Source: Burhinus oedicnemus
Taxonomy: Eukaryota; Chordata; Aves; Charadriiformes; Burhinidae
Direction: 5' to 3'
Assembly (NCBI GenBank): GCA_008921705.1
Contig: VFFE01007622.1
Span: 1,098,577 to 1,162,576 of the forward strand
Length of the DNA: 64,000 nt
Shown here: positions 1 through 12,643 of the stretch, piece after piece
Layout: each line of letters opens with the position of its first letter
Numbering within the stretch: the stretch's first letter is position 1
Position numbers and translations under genes: made by a program
The notes under the pieces: generated by a model
What the model was told of the DNA's origin: nothing
Databases searched by the model: none
The model's input: the letters and a program-made list of their open reading frames with translations, nothing else

Positions 1-1570
1 ATGTGGTTAGTGGCGTATGCTTACATGTACTTAATTGTGCTCTCCCTCTGCTACTACATTGTTTCTGTGTGCTTAAAGCTTCCTTGCACACTTGGACTGT
101 GGTATTTTCATGAAAAGAAAATACCTTTGCTCAGAAGACTTGCAGTAGCCGTTAAAATAATTTTTACAATCAAGCTGGCAACCTCAGACAGCCCTGAGGC
201 TATGCTGAACCAGCAGTGGGGTATCTTGTGTTGATATCTCATGTCCTGTATGTACCAAATGTTTTGTACAAGGCTACAGATAAAGTTTGGTGAAGCAGTC
301 TGATTGCTGAGGGAAGAAATGATCCGATCTTGCTGTGGTTCACTGTGTAACCCAGCACTCTGCAAACAATGCCAGGGTGCCTGTCTTGTGCTGCTGCTGG
401 TTGGAAATACCCATGTGCTTTGCCTGTATATGGGTATCTTGTTTTCATTTTTTCTGGCTTGTTTTTTTAAGTAGATGGACATGCTACAATCTGAGTGTCA
501 AAAATGCAAGCTAAGGCACTCAAAGTACAACTCATATTGTCTGTTGTACGTAAGTCTCAGGGACTGCAACATATAAAAATCTATAACAATTATTTTGCCT
601 CAGTTCTCAAGTTACTCTTTGTTGTCTCCATTTAGTGGTTTCCCTTAAGTAAGACGACAAGTGGACACTTGCATTTAAAACTGGAGTGGCTTTCACTAGT
701 AAATGACCAAGAAAATCTACATGAGGTGAGTATATTTTCTTAAAGGATTCAGATACTCTGATCCCTGTCCAGTGCTCAACAAAGGAGGGTGTAAAATTAG
801 GAACCCTAGGCAAACTCATGGGAGTTTATTTTTGTCTGATGTGATTTTTTCCCCCGCCACCCCTCCTGAAGGGGAAGGGTGTTTGCTTGCCCCAGGTCCC
901 TTTTGTAATTCAGGAATAACTCAAATCTGGCAGCTCTTTTTGCTTGAATTAGCAAAGCTTTGTTTGGCTCACTGTGAAATGGCCTCTCACAGTTCCCTGC
1001 TTTGATAATTTTTCCCTTCCCTCTTCATCTAGGATCTGTGTAGGACCCCCTGTCTATAACCTGTACTAGTCATAGACAAATACCCAGCACTGGTGCTTAG
1101 TAAGGCCGTGGTTCCAAATGGTGTCTCACTTGTCCAACTTGCATAAAGCCCATCTCCCAAGGATGCTGTTTCTTCATAATCAAGCAAAAGCATTTGAGTT
1201 CCACTGGAGTGAATAAAATTTGTTTCCAGGCTTTGTTCTGCTGACACTGGATTACTGATGCTGATCTATGTGGTTGAGCATGTGTTTAGGTGTCTTGCTG
1301 CACTGGGGAATCCAGCCAGTTCTGCAGCAGAGAGATTAAAGAGCATTAAGGCCAGTGAATTGAAAAGACTTACACCTCTTCTTACTGGTCTGCTTAAAAC
1401 TGTCATGCTGTATTGCCTTGTGTTCCTCTAAATTGCAAGTTTTAGGAGAAAGGTGAAGAGCTGCTTAGCTTTCAGAAACTATCCTTTGAATTTGTGTTGT
1501 GCTTTACATTGTCCTTGATGAGTGATCATGCCTACCTTGTGTTTTGTTTTATCTTTCCTGGCCTTCGCAG
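1..1570 (+). other. Intron of ESYT3 upstream of the first recognised exon
   Basis: No exon with C2A-domain or SMP-domain coding could be recognised here. The first clear coding block starts after the acceptor ending at 1570. The short open frames in this stretch do not resemble synaptotagmin-family sequence and lack matching splice sites, so I read it as intron. The upstream part of the gene (membrane hairpin, SMP domain, C2A) must lie left of the window. Confidence 0.6.
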
Positions 1571-4500
1571 GATAAGAAGGGTCTGTCTACAGCTATTCTG
1601 ATAGTCTACTTGGACAGCGCCTTCAACCTTCCAGTAAGTACAAACCACATGCAGGCAGCCTTCACTCCTAACCTTTTTTTTAAAGCCCATAAATTAATTG
1701 TTTTTAAATACTCTTTTACTAATTCAGAAAAACCACTTTGAGTATTCAAATGGTGAATGTGGAGCAAAGAAGATAAAAAATAACAAGTACCTCAAGGTAA
1801 AATTTATATTCTTCTCCCATGCTTGCAAAACAACATTCTGGATTATGTGGTATCATAGCAACTGAAAGTAGTTGTGGTTAAAAAGAAATAATCTTTCCAT
1901 TGTCAGAATCTAAGTGACCAGGGGTTCAAAATAGTGATTGAAAGCCCACCCCACCCCAGTGAAAGTATAGGAGGTCCAAGGGGGAATGCAGAAATAATTG
2001 ATTGTGTGTGGGGGGTTATCTTTATTTTTATTTTATACTTTGGACAGTAAGAGCCTCCAGACATCAGACCAAGTCATGTTACCCTTTCTGCTGCTGCTGA
2101 GCTGTTCCAGTTTGATCTTCCCACATTGGGATGGGAGGGATTCAGAAGGCACTCTGTCATTCAGGTCTCCTTTCTCTTTGCTTCAGGTTACTTTTTCAAA
2201 ATACTGCATTTTGCTACTGTGATGTAAATGGTAGGTGTAGGGAAGAACGTCTTCCTTTTTTATTGAACAAGCTACACACAACTACAGCTCAGAGCAATGG
2301 TTAAGGCTTCCCGTTGTCTCTGAGTAGCTCCCCTCCTAAACGCGATCTTTACAATTTAGATGAGTTACTAGCACTGTGATACAGATCACATTCGATAATC
2401 TGTAACTCTGGACTTCATTGTGTACACTTTTCTTGCTGTGCCAAGATGAGATCATCAGCCTTAATGCACTAATGCAGGAGAGCACAGTACGAGGGATTCA
2501 GTGTTATTGCTTCTGGAAAGGAATTGTTACCTGTTTCAAGAGCAGTAGTTTAAAATTAGTTCCTGTAACCTATAAATGTCGCTTCTTTTTTTTCCCTTTT
2601 CCTTTTTTCCCTTGTATTAAATTACAGAAAACGGAACGAGAACCTTCCTCCTTCGTCCTGCTCACGGTAGGAAACAAGACTCAGAAAAGCAAGGTGAGGC
2701 TGTTTGACTCTTCTACTTTCCTTAGTCACCCATAAAATAGAAAGTATTTATCTCCAAGTAGTCCCTAGGAAGGGTAGGACTAGTGAAGCTGATGTGAAGA
2801 GCTGTAGTTATGGTGATAGCTGCGGAGGCCAGGAGGTAGGGGTCAACCAGCATGTGGAAGCACAGTGTCACTGAGCTGTGCTTGATTAGTAGCTGTCTGA
2901 TCAGCTGCTGTACAGATGGGTGTTTTTGTGCTCATGGCCATGAGGTCACGTGGGCCAAGATACCCTAGTTCTGTGAGGGTTGCAGAGGAAAAAATGATAG
3001 GTCTACAATCTGGCTCATCCTTTCTCAGGGCAGGGTGTCATTTGCATCAAGCTGGCATTTGTTCCCTCATCAGAGTCTCCTGGCTCCTGTGTTTCATGGA
3101 AGTTTTACTGAATGTTTTTTACCTGGACAAGACATATCTGGATCTCCTCCATTTGACTTTCCATTCCTTTTTCATTATTTAATATTTCTTTTTGCCTGAT
3201 GAATATGAGCAACAGCTGGGTTCTGTCCTTCCAGTAGCTGCTGTGTTTGTTGCCGCATAGCTGGATGTGGAAGAGAGCAGCCCTATGTTCTTTTGGACAC
3301 CCAACAAATGGGAATGAATGCTGTTGGCTACACAAGAGCATATGGGACTGGCACCTATTTTCCTTTGTTTCTTCCACTGTCTCCAGCCAGAAACTGGGTT
3401 CTGCTTGCATTTTTACCTTTTTTGGCTTTCCCTTTTCCCCACTACATCACCTGCCTCTCCCAAGCTAGGTCAGGCTTCCAGCTTTCCCCTTTGCTGCCAG
3501 CACTCGTGGCCTGGTGGAAGCAGCTGGTTTATGGAGCAGTCTCAGCCACAGCCCCAGTGGGTGCTTTCTGTACTCTTTCATCCTTGAAGTGGATGGTGAT
3601 GAAGCTTTGCCCTCCTATGCTTCCCTCAAGCTGCTCCTCTGGCTTTCCTACCCTTCCCCTCCAGCTCGGGGCACCTTTGGGAGCTGGCTCTGGGTGCCTG
3701 CAGGCTGGAAGCAGCACTCTGGCTCTCCCTGGGTGGAGAGGTGGGAAGGAGGGAGCGGTTCCTTGCTGCTGGTGAGGCGGGCTGCTGGTCCAGGCAGCAC
3801 TGGTTGGGGCCAACTCCAGCTCACCAGACTCGTTCGTCAGCATTTCCATGGCCTGCAGAACTTGTTCTAGTTGTGCCAAAGACTTTCTGCTGCACGCTTC
3901 TGACCTGGAAATTTCACTCTCTCCATACAGTGGGGGTTTAGCATCACTGAATAAAACAAGAGGGTCGCCATGACTCTCTCTGGTGATCAGCGTCACGGTA
4001 TTCTCTGCTGCTTACAGAATAAGCTAACACATATGCCGCAATTTCTTGTTGCAGACCTGCAATTTCAGCAAAGATCCCACATGGGGCCAGGCTTTCACCT
4101 TCTTTGTCCACAGTGCTCATTCCCAGTCACTCCATGTTGAGGTGAGAGAAAAGCCTTTCCTTTGAAGACCGAGTGCACATCCATAGGAAGAAACCTCTTT
4201 TATGGTGGATGTGATCTCAATGCTGGTTGTTTCTGTGTGCTTCTACTGGGGTTCTCCTACTTAAAAGGTGGAAGAAGCACCTGTTGTTGCACAGGAAGTT
4301 CTCTGTTAGGTGATGCCGGTATCTACCTTTGCTCTAGGATCATGTAACGCATAATATCTTAGTTCAAAACATGGGACATTTCTGGCTCCAAAGTGCAAAA
4401 GAGGTTTTATACAGGTCTATGTGTAGTAAATCCATGAATATTTTGCTGTCAGAAATTGCAGCCTTCATAATTCTTAACCAGAGTCCTATTTCTTTACCTT

Positions 4501-7500
4501 AGTATTGTGGCTCGTTAAGAAATCCTATATCTCACTAGCACACATTGCAGTCACTGCCAGTTCTATGGCTGTTCACTTGGCTACAGAAGTGGATTTGAAC
4601 TTAGAAGGGAGTATTGAGGTTAAAAAGGCTAAGCAAACTATTACCTAAAAAGCTTGTAAAGGTTTAGACCAGTTGTCATTCCAGCTGCCTGGAACATTTT
4701 TCCCAGAGCAAGTAAGGAAAGTCAAGTAAATCCGAGGGCCTATCTTTTCTGCTAAGGGAGTTCCTTCTCTGCATAGTTAGAAATGGGATTTTTACTCCAA
4801 ACATAACGATTTGTTATACTCCTGAAATATTGGCATCACCCATTTGGAAGTAACCATACTTGATAGTATGTCCTGAAGTAAATAGGCTAATTTTGAGCTC
4901 TGTCTGAAATACCTTCTTGCTTTGCTGTTCCCAGTGGTATGCTTTCCAGTTTGCCATCTAATAAACACCATTTCCCCCCCGCCCCAGATAAAAGAGAAGG
5001 ATCGGGATAGTGCCCTGGGAACTTCAGTGGTATGTCTCTCCCACTTACTGAAGGACCCAAACATGACTCTGGATCAGAGATTTCAGCTGGATCATTCCAG
5101 TTCAGACAGCTTCATTAAGATGAAACTTGTGTTGCGGGTAAGTTGTTCTTTGCCATATTCACTCAGCCTCCCCAGCGGAAGCATCCAATTGTAACCAGGC
5201 AAAAGAGATGAAAGGTGGGAGGGGAGAAATGCAGCTTTGCTTCATAGATGAGTAGAAGTGTGACAAGGTCTTTAAGTGCAATTAAGAGTGCACGGTGGAG
5301 CTGAGAGGTATCCCCGAGGCTTCCTAAAATTTGGTGCAGTGCCATTGCTGAGAATCTTCTCATGACACTGAGAAAATCTAAGCTGGGAAATCAAAGCTGC
5401 GAAACAGTAAGAGAGACTGATGCTTAAGAATTGTTTTTTCACTGTGCTGTCGATCAGTGTTTAGACACTGTGAAATACACACACAGTAGGACAAGGGGAG
5501 AGAACGTCACAGCTAATGCCATAGGCCTCTTTCACCTCTAATGGCAGATTCCTGCTATTATGGTTTTGTGGTGAAATTTCATCCTCGGTGGTAATGCTGC
5601 CATTAACGCCAGTGCTTTGGGAGCAGCACTCACTTCTCTCCCTTGTGATTTTTAGGCCTTGAATGTTGAAGAACCCGATCCACAAAGAGTCAAGGCTGGT
5701 GTCAATGCCTCGAAGCAAGGTCCCGTGCGTGTCATGGAGAAGGGTGGAAACCAGCAAAAGTTTGCCTCCCCACCAAAACCAGAAGTCTCAAAAGTACCTC
5801 CAGTGAGCAAAGACTCTGCAGCACTTGAATCCCTGCCAAAAAAGGACAGCAGAGAAGACCTGGACACAAATGACAATTCAGCAGCACCTGTACCAAGTGA
5901 AACTGTCACTGGCCTTAATGAGACAGAACGTGAACAAAATCCAGAGCATCACCCATCGTCAGCATTGCATACCAGAGCAGCAGTAGTGCCCACGTTGCCG
6001 GTCGTACAGGAACTGAGGCTTGCGCCCAGTGTTACTTCGCTGGGTTCTCTGCCTTCTTCTTGCTTTGAATTAAGTAGCAGCAATCTGGACCTTCAGAAGT
6101 AGGTGTTCTTCCAGCTGAATTGTTCTTCTCTTGGGAAAGTTTAGGTTTTATAGGTTGCTGTTGCATACAGTTGAATTCAAGACTGCTAAGTCGTTTGGAG
6201 TCTTGGGTCTTAAATCACCTTATGAAGAACTGACCTAAGTATTCCGGTCAACAGCACAGTAAATGACAGGGTCACTGTCAGATCAGGTGTAAAGTGAAAG
6301 CATTTCCTTCTCTGGCTCTCCTAAGAAGTGCTGCATGTGTTGGCTTTATTGTTTAAGAGGCTCTCACACAGAGTATCCTGGGTCCCATAACACTCATGAT
6401 TTTAGCAACAGGAGATTGGAAGTCTGAGTATGCCACTTCTGTAAAAACATAAACTCTTGAAAAGCATATCTGGCTGCTTAAAGTTTTGGATGCTATGTTT
6501 TATCCAACAAATTTTAAGATTCTCATAATGCTGTGAACAAACTTTTTGTGGATAGGTGTGCTTGTGTGTGTGTCCTGCCCACAGCGAGAACTGTGAGGTT
6601 GCAGGTAGTCTGCTCTGTGGAGGAGGACGGAGAGACGGATCTGTCTCTCCTGGGGTGCAGAATGGAGCTAGTAGAAACCTTAATGAACTGAAGTAGCAAA
6701 GAAGGTCCGTCTCAATTAAGAGAGCGTCAGAGCAGTTATCAACCTGAACGTCAAACCCAGCTCCAGCTGTTGAATCTAGTACTTCTGGACTGGCAAATTC
6801 TCTAGCTCTGAACAGGGCCTCATTTAGAAACCATTTTAAAGCCATTTTTAAGCAAGGTTTTGGATTTGAAACCACTTTAATAACATGCACAATGAGATAT
6901 AAAAAAGGTCCCATTTTGCATATACAGACATCCTTGAAGGAGCTAACCGGTACTTTCCTGCTCCATCTACAGCAGACCAATTAGGTGCTTTTTTGGCCAG
7001 TTATGCTGTGGGACAGAAAGTGGGTACCTGTACAGAAGGCCAGCTAGGCAGTGCTGGCACTAACGGGCGTGTTCTTTCTGTGGAGCCTCTGTCATCCAGC
7101 TGCTTTCTAGATAGCAAACCTTAGGATGCCGGAAAGAGGAATAGTGCCCTGAAAATTGGTTTTAGTTGAAAACGCATCACCAACTTCTGAAGCTTATGTG
7201 CTGGTTTGTGCTGCTGGGTCTGTGCGTGTGGTCTGTTAAATAGCTGTATTTAAAAGCTTTTGACTGTGCAACTGTCTTACAGCGGGACTGAAATGCCTCT
7301 GGGGGAGATTCAGCTCACAGTGCGATATGCTTCGATACGGCAGAGTCTCGTCGTGCTGGTGAATGGCTGCAGGTAACGCTGACGTTTGCTTGCATCCCTC
7401 TAAAGGAAAGGGGAAGAGCTCTTGGAGCTTGTGTCATTCAGCAAAGCTGGAGCAGAACCACGTGCAGTGTAAGCTGCCCAGCCGAGACGCCGTAGCGTTG

Positions 7501-10500
7501 GTGGACTTCCATCTATACAGCTTCACTAAGCCCAGGCAGATGGAAACCACCAGCTCTGGTCAGTGCCAGAAGCAGGTCTGCGAGAGTGGCCAGCAAGTAG
7601 TGCTCGCTGCAGTAGAAATACTTTAACTTTCATCCACCCAAAACTTCCTCTGAACAGCACTGGCAACGGATGCGTGTCTTGGGATGTCATGACAGGCATC
7701 ATGACAAGGATTGACACCTATGACTGAATCTGTGTTAATTTAGGAACCCCAATAAGTGGCCACACACTCAGTAGTGAAAATTTTGTTTAACTTCACTTCC
7801 TTTAAGTTTTATTTGCTTGTGTTTCAACTCCCAGGATAAATGTTTTTGGCCCATGAGCCCACGAAGGGTTGGTCTGATTCCACGAGGGACACGGTATTGA
7901 AACACACAATGGGAGAAGCTGCCTTGCTCGTCAACACTGTCTTTCTTTTAACAGAAACTTAGTACCCTCTTCCAATCGTGGAGTCGATCCGTATGTTCGT
8001 ATATACCTGCTTCCAGATAGAAGATGGACGAGCAGGAAGAAGACTTCCGTTAAGAAAAAAACCCTGAACCCCCAATACGATGAGAAGTAAGAAAATGTTA
8101 ATTATGATTGCTGCTGAAATAGTTACGATCTCTGTATACTGCAAGGGCTTACCTCAGGTATGCTCCTGGTGCACTGAAGGATTGTCTTGTGAACGTTTGC
8201 GGGTCTTCTGGAAAAAAAAAAAAAAGGCACTTCAGCTGTGATTTGCAAGTACTCGGGGCTGGCCTTGCTCTGCTGTGGTGTTGCCTGTGCCCCGAGCAGA
8301 TGCAGGCTGCGATTGCTTCTTTGCACACAGCCGTTCCCCTACTCACATTTAACTCCCTGTCAGTGCAGAGGCAATCTTTCCATCTGGGTACCTCGCAAAG
8401 CCTGCTTCTCTCTTCATACTTCTTTGCCTGATGCTTATTCTGACATCTTTCCAAAAGCCGAAGGCAGAAATGCAAAGCCCGTTGAGACTGGACCATTCTT
8501 TGGACAGACGGGTGGATGTTGTCGTTGAGAACTGGTGGGAGCAGGGTAACATGTTCCTGTGTCTTTGCAGACAGTGTCATGTCTGCAGCTCTGCCACTGA
8601 AATGGAACGTGTTTTGTATAAAACCAGAGTGATGCGTAGAAGTAGAGCTCTTTTGAGAGGTGGTTTTAATCCCATATTTAGAGGAAGGTACACATATGTG
8701 AAAATATGTGAATATTGGGGGATCCTGGGTGGCTCAGTTTTTTCCTATGTTGGGTCCTTTCTGTATATGTCAGCGTAGGTCAGAAATGGAGAAAAGATTT
8801 TAAAATAGTGCATCTTAACATTCAAAACACTAGAGTTGTGGATTTTGGTTCTGTCTACTCTCATGTAACTCTGCCGATCTAGTGCTAGCACAGCTGTTAG
8901 GAACAGTATCTCTTTTTCCTCATCCTCAGGATTGCCGTGTCCTGTACATCCTCAATTAAGTACGGTAGGTTGAGCAATACTTCACTCCAAAACACATTAC
9001 CTGTTTTACAACTCTGACTTGAGGAAAAGCTATTCAGGTGGGCAGAACTTAGATGATTTAGCCCGGCCAAAACTCATTTGACACTAGATGATGGTTGCCG
9101 GAGGCATGAGTCAGAGCCATTAAGAACCTAATTGCCACAGGTTTCAGCCTTTGTCTTCTCTTAATGTGGTATAAGCCTACTTTGTAAACTTGGGGGGTGG
9201 CTCAGCTATTTCCTCTGAGTAATAAAGGTTGCATGGAAAACATGCTGATCTTCTATGAAGGGGGAAAATGATGGTAAATAGGATTTCATCATGGATGCAT
9301 GTTTTCCTCCTTCTCTCTGGCACAGTGAACAGTCTAAACAACAGTGCCATAGTCTTTCACGAGGCCTGGAAGAGATTTCTTACAATGTGAATAAAATCAA
9401 AGTGCAGAATTGCCTTTTCTGCGTCTTCCTTCTCTATCAAAGCTCTGGCCACTGATGCTTATAGGATTTTAATTTTTGACTTACGTCTCTCCTTTCAAAA
9501 CTTTTAGGTTCGAATTTTTTGAATCGTTGGAAGATGTCAAGAAAAGGACGCTGGACGTTGCAGTGAAAAACAGCAGGCCGTTCATTTCACAGGAAAGGAA
9601 GGAGCTGGGGAAAGTAAGTTTAAAGACTTTACACTACTGATTTAATAGAGCTGAATGGTCTTGGCGATTCCTGTAATCCTGAAATGCCGTTCCAGTAACT
9701 AAATCTCAGTAGTAGGACTAGCAATCTGGAAATAAGTTTTTCTGCCAGGTTTTCATCTGAAATCAGACTGTATCCATGTGGAAGCTTATGTGATTCATGC
9801 CGTGCTGCTTCATTTCAGAAGGGTGCTCCTGAAATAAAAACATGTTTCCTGGGATCCGCTGCTGCCCATTTGGGGAATGGTTCCAATAGTGCAAACACGA
9901 AGCTGAGAAAGATTAAAACCCAGAATTTATCAAGCTTTGGGTGAACAACTTTGATTCTGTCAAAAGTAAACTGGAATCACTTCTTCAGTGATAAATTTCC
10001 AAGTAGTGCTGCTGAGAACCTGGGCTGCGGGGCTGAGGCTGGGCTAGTGCCTGTGTCCTGCGAATGCCGGAACCTCGGCTCCCTTCAGCCTGAGCTGCAG
10101 CCTGAGAATGTGAAAGTGGGTCTGACTTGGGCGGAACGCTAGCTTAGCTAATCAATTTGTACGCTGAATAATATACAAAGAAATCAAATTTGCTTTTTAA
10201 AGGTGCGGATTGACTTGTCACAGGAGGACTTAATAAAAGGTTTTGCACAATGGTAAGTTTTCGTCTCCCTACTTTCAAACCCTGCTAGTGGCTTTGCTGT
10301 GAGTTTGCGTGACTGCTGTTGGAGCGCTGGTAAATGGGCTGTGTATTTTGGTGAGCAAGAAGAATATTTGACCTGCAAAAGCAGGACTAACTTGAACTAA
10401 TCTGGTAGTTTTGTCTAAGTTGCATGTTAATCCAGTTGCTAGTGCAGTACCTGCCCCGTGAAACAGCAAGAGGCCTATATGTCAATTATAGTCTTCAGCA

Positions 10501-11199
10501 TATTTTAAGTTACCATAAAAGCCACTAGGACACATAAGTAAAAGAATTATGTTTATTAAAGTAACCTTGCAACAAATTTTAATTTGGATAAAGATCTTAA
10601 CTAAATTAATACTGTGATCAGCAATATATATATATGATAAAACTTTAATTACAAAGCATTTATAGAAACTATTATAATAAGCCACTTAGAGTTTTGCTTG
10701 TGTGTTCATTGTGGTTCAGACTTAAACCCTAAGCACTGGTCTGAAGCAAAGATTAAAAACCAGGGTTTTTTTTCCCTTCTACAGCTGTAGTTAATGGCAG
10801 TAGTTCTTCCTTCTCTCTCCTTCAATGGAGCGCAAGGAATGCAGTGTGGGTAGTCCAGGAGCTTGCCATCCACGCAGGCAGTGAGCCAACAGTGGCCAGC
10901 AGGATAGGAAACCCAAGTCGCCCTGACCCAGCTTGCATCTGTGTCTCATGTAAGCTTATGGCAATTATGGGAGGAGGAGAAAAATGACGCATCCAAAGTT
11001 CCTGGTAAAGAGCTGAAAGTTGAGGCCATCTCCAAAGCCTCCTTTGCCATGCCGCCTGTAAAGCACAAGCAATAAAACAGCCCAAGTTCTCTCAATTGTG
11101 CCAGTTAAAACTTTAAAGAAAGTCTTAAACTACTATAATTACTTATTGTGTCTGTCTTGCAGGTATGAGCTGACAAGGAGCAGACGCAAGAAAGATTGA
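1571..11199 (+). CDS. ESYT3: Extended synaptotagmin 3, C-terminal part (C2B, linker, C2C)
   Basis: Extended synaptotagmins are ER-anchored proteins that tether the ER to the plasma membrane and move lipids through an SMP domain; their C2 domains bind phosphoinositides, some with calcium. Eleven coding exons are visible: 1571-1633, 1728-1796, 2628-2693, 4055-4141, 4988-5137, 5656-6098, 7283-7372, 7955-8086, 9508-9613, 10203-10252, 11163-11199. They join in frame to 430 residues and a TGA stop. The first five exons encode C2B (GLSTAILIVYLDSAFNLP near its start, TVGNKTQKSK, DPTWGQAFTFF). The 443-nt exon encodes a Ser/Pro/Glu-rich linker of about 147 residues. The last five exons encode C2C (GEIQLTVRYASIRQSLVV, DPYVRIYLLPDRRW, KTLNPQYDE). 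The linker exon must use the donor at 6099, because read-through meets TAG. ESYT3 rather than ESYT1/2 is inferred from the linker and from the CEP70-FAIM neighbourhood. The introns (largest 6099-7282, 2694-4054, 8087-9507) hold nothing else I recognise. The SMP-C2A half is outside the window. Confidence 0.92.
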
Positions 11200-12000
11200 T
11201 TTCTTCTCATGTACATAAGTTACTAACTTTTCAACTTTATATGACTGTACATATCTCTTTTGTAATCAATGTGTTTTGAACAGTCACTGCAAATTTGAAG
11301 CAGTCTCCAGCTCAGGACATGTAAATTTAATGATCCTACTCAGAGATTAGTTCTCACTGAAGTAAGAAAACGAAGAAACAAACAAAACCAACCCCACACT
11401 GGGAATTACAAGTCCTTTATTTTTGCTGTTTCTGGCATAACTCCCCCAAAGAACCCTTAGGTATGGGTACTCTCTTAAGGAAGTGTTGTACCTGGAAATA
11501 TTTTAGACTGTCAGCTCAGCGTCATTACTTTGCTTGGCAGCCTCATTTCCCCAGAATCCTATTCATGTTGTTTTAACATGAAAGCATTGCACTTTTAAAA
11601 GAATAAATTTTTAAACAGCATTCTTCATCTGTAGGGCTACAGAACCTGTTGAAAGAAACTGTTTAAGACTCTAATAGCAATTTTTGAGAAACTAAGAAAT
11701 TGATATTCCACTGTTCAGAAGTATCTTAGCAGATTGTGGCTGCAGGTATGTATATAATGAGCTTCCGAAAGCAGGGAGACTAGTTTACCAAGATGTCATT
11801 AAGGTTTTAGTTTGTGACGCTTTAACGTGTTTTGTTCTTTGTTACAGTACGTTTCAAAATCTTGTAAACCTTGATAGCAAAGCATTCTGCCTGAGGAACA
11901 GCAGAGTTTTGTAAACTAAGCTTTATTAATATTAGAGCAAAATATACCAAAATATTTTTGGAAGCTTGGTGTGCTTGTTTCTGTACAATAAACTTCTGTC
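11200..12000 (+). other. ESYT3: ESYT3 3' untranslated region
   Basis: This AT-rich, non-coding stretch follows the ESYT3 stop. Polyadenylation signals AATAAA occur at 11602-11607 and 11987-11992. The second is followed by a GT/T-containing stretch and is the likelier main end. Confidence 0.6.
11987..11992 (+). terminator. Polyadenylation signal of ESYT3
   Basis: AATAAA about 790 bases after the ESYT3 stop codon. It lies some 520 bases from the oppositely oriented signal of CEP70, so the two genes converge. Confidence 0.55.
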
Positions 12001-12513
12001 TTGCATAAGAAAATTGATCTACGCCTTTCTAAAACTGACTATCAATATGACCATGGTAACTTCAAATCCGTGCTAGGCAGAAACCCGTAAACCACCACCT
12101 GAAGCAAGTTTCAAATATTTTTGGCCTAGATTACAGTAATCTAGTCTGCCTCAGTCCATGACCAGCCAGAATCTCGCTGAATAACAATTTCCTCGCATCG
12201 TAAACTTACCTGAAGATGTAAAGAGCATTTTAAAATAAGCTCTCCAGAAAACCAAGATAGGCCGAGGCAGAGAGTGTTATGGCTAAGGCAGTTAGAGCAC
12301 CTTTATCTCATACTTACTGCGTCAGCAACACTCCAAACGCTTAGTGGCTGTAGTGTGCCTGCCCATGTGTGCTAGGTTCAGTTTCCCAGACTGATGCAGA
12401 GTGTATTGGTTCTCTCTCTGGGACTGAGTAGACCAACTGATAGCAGTTATAATAAGTTTTTCTTAAACTGACCATGAAACAAGAATTAAGAAAAATGAAA
12501 AAATGCAGCACCT

Positions 12514-12519
12514 TTTATT
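12514..12519 (-). terminator. Polyadenylation signal of CEP70
   Basis: TTTATT on the plus strand reads AATAAA on the minus strand, about 125 bases past the CEP70 stop codon (12644-12646). Confidence 0.55.
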
Positions 12520-12643
12520 TATGTCAAAAAATCTGAAACTGTTGATTAGCGTAACAGAGGTTAGAGGTAGCTGTAATGTCATATGCATCAACGGGTACAG
12601 TCACAGGTAAGATAAATCTTGCTAGAGAAGACCAGAGTAACTC

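Noticed and set aside
3293..3996. Overlapping open frames on both strands in an ESYT3 intron
   Set aside because: The region is locally G+C-richer, so several frames stay open at once. None matches C2-domain sequence and the flanking exons already join in phase.
6099..6104. ESYT3 ending at the TAG after the linker exon
   Set aside because: A donor GTAGGT overlaps it, and five further in-phase exons encode a full C2C domain ending in a proper stop.
6402..6980. Minus-strand open frame of 192 codons inside an ESYT3 intron
   Set aside because: No recognisable domain, no splice or promoter context, ordinary intron composition. Probably chance.
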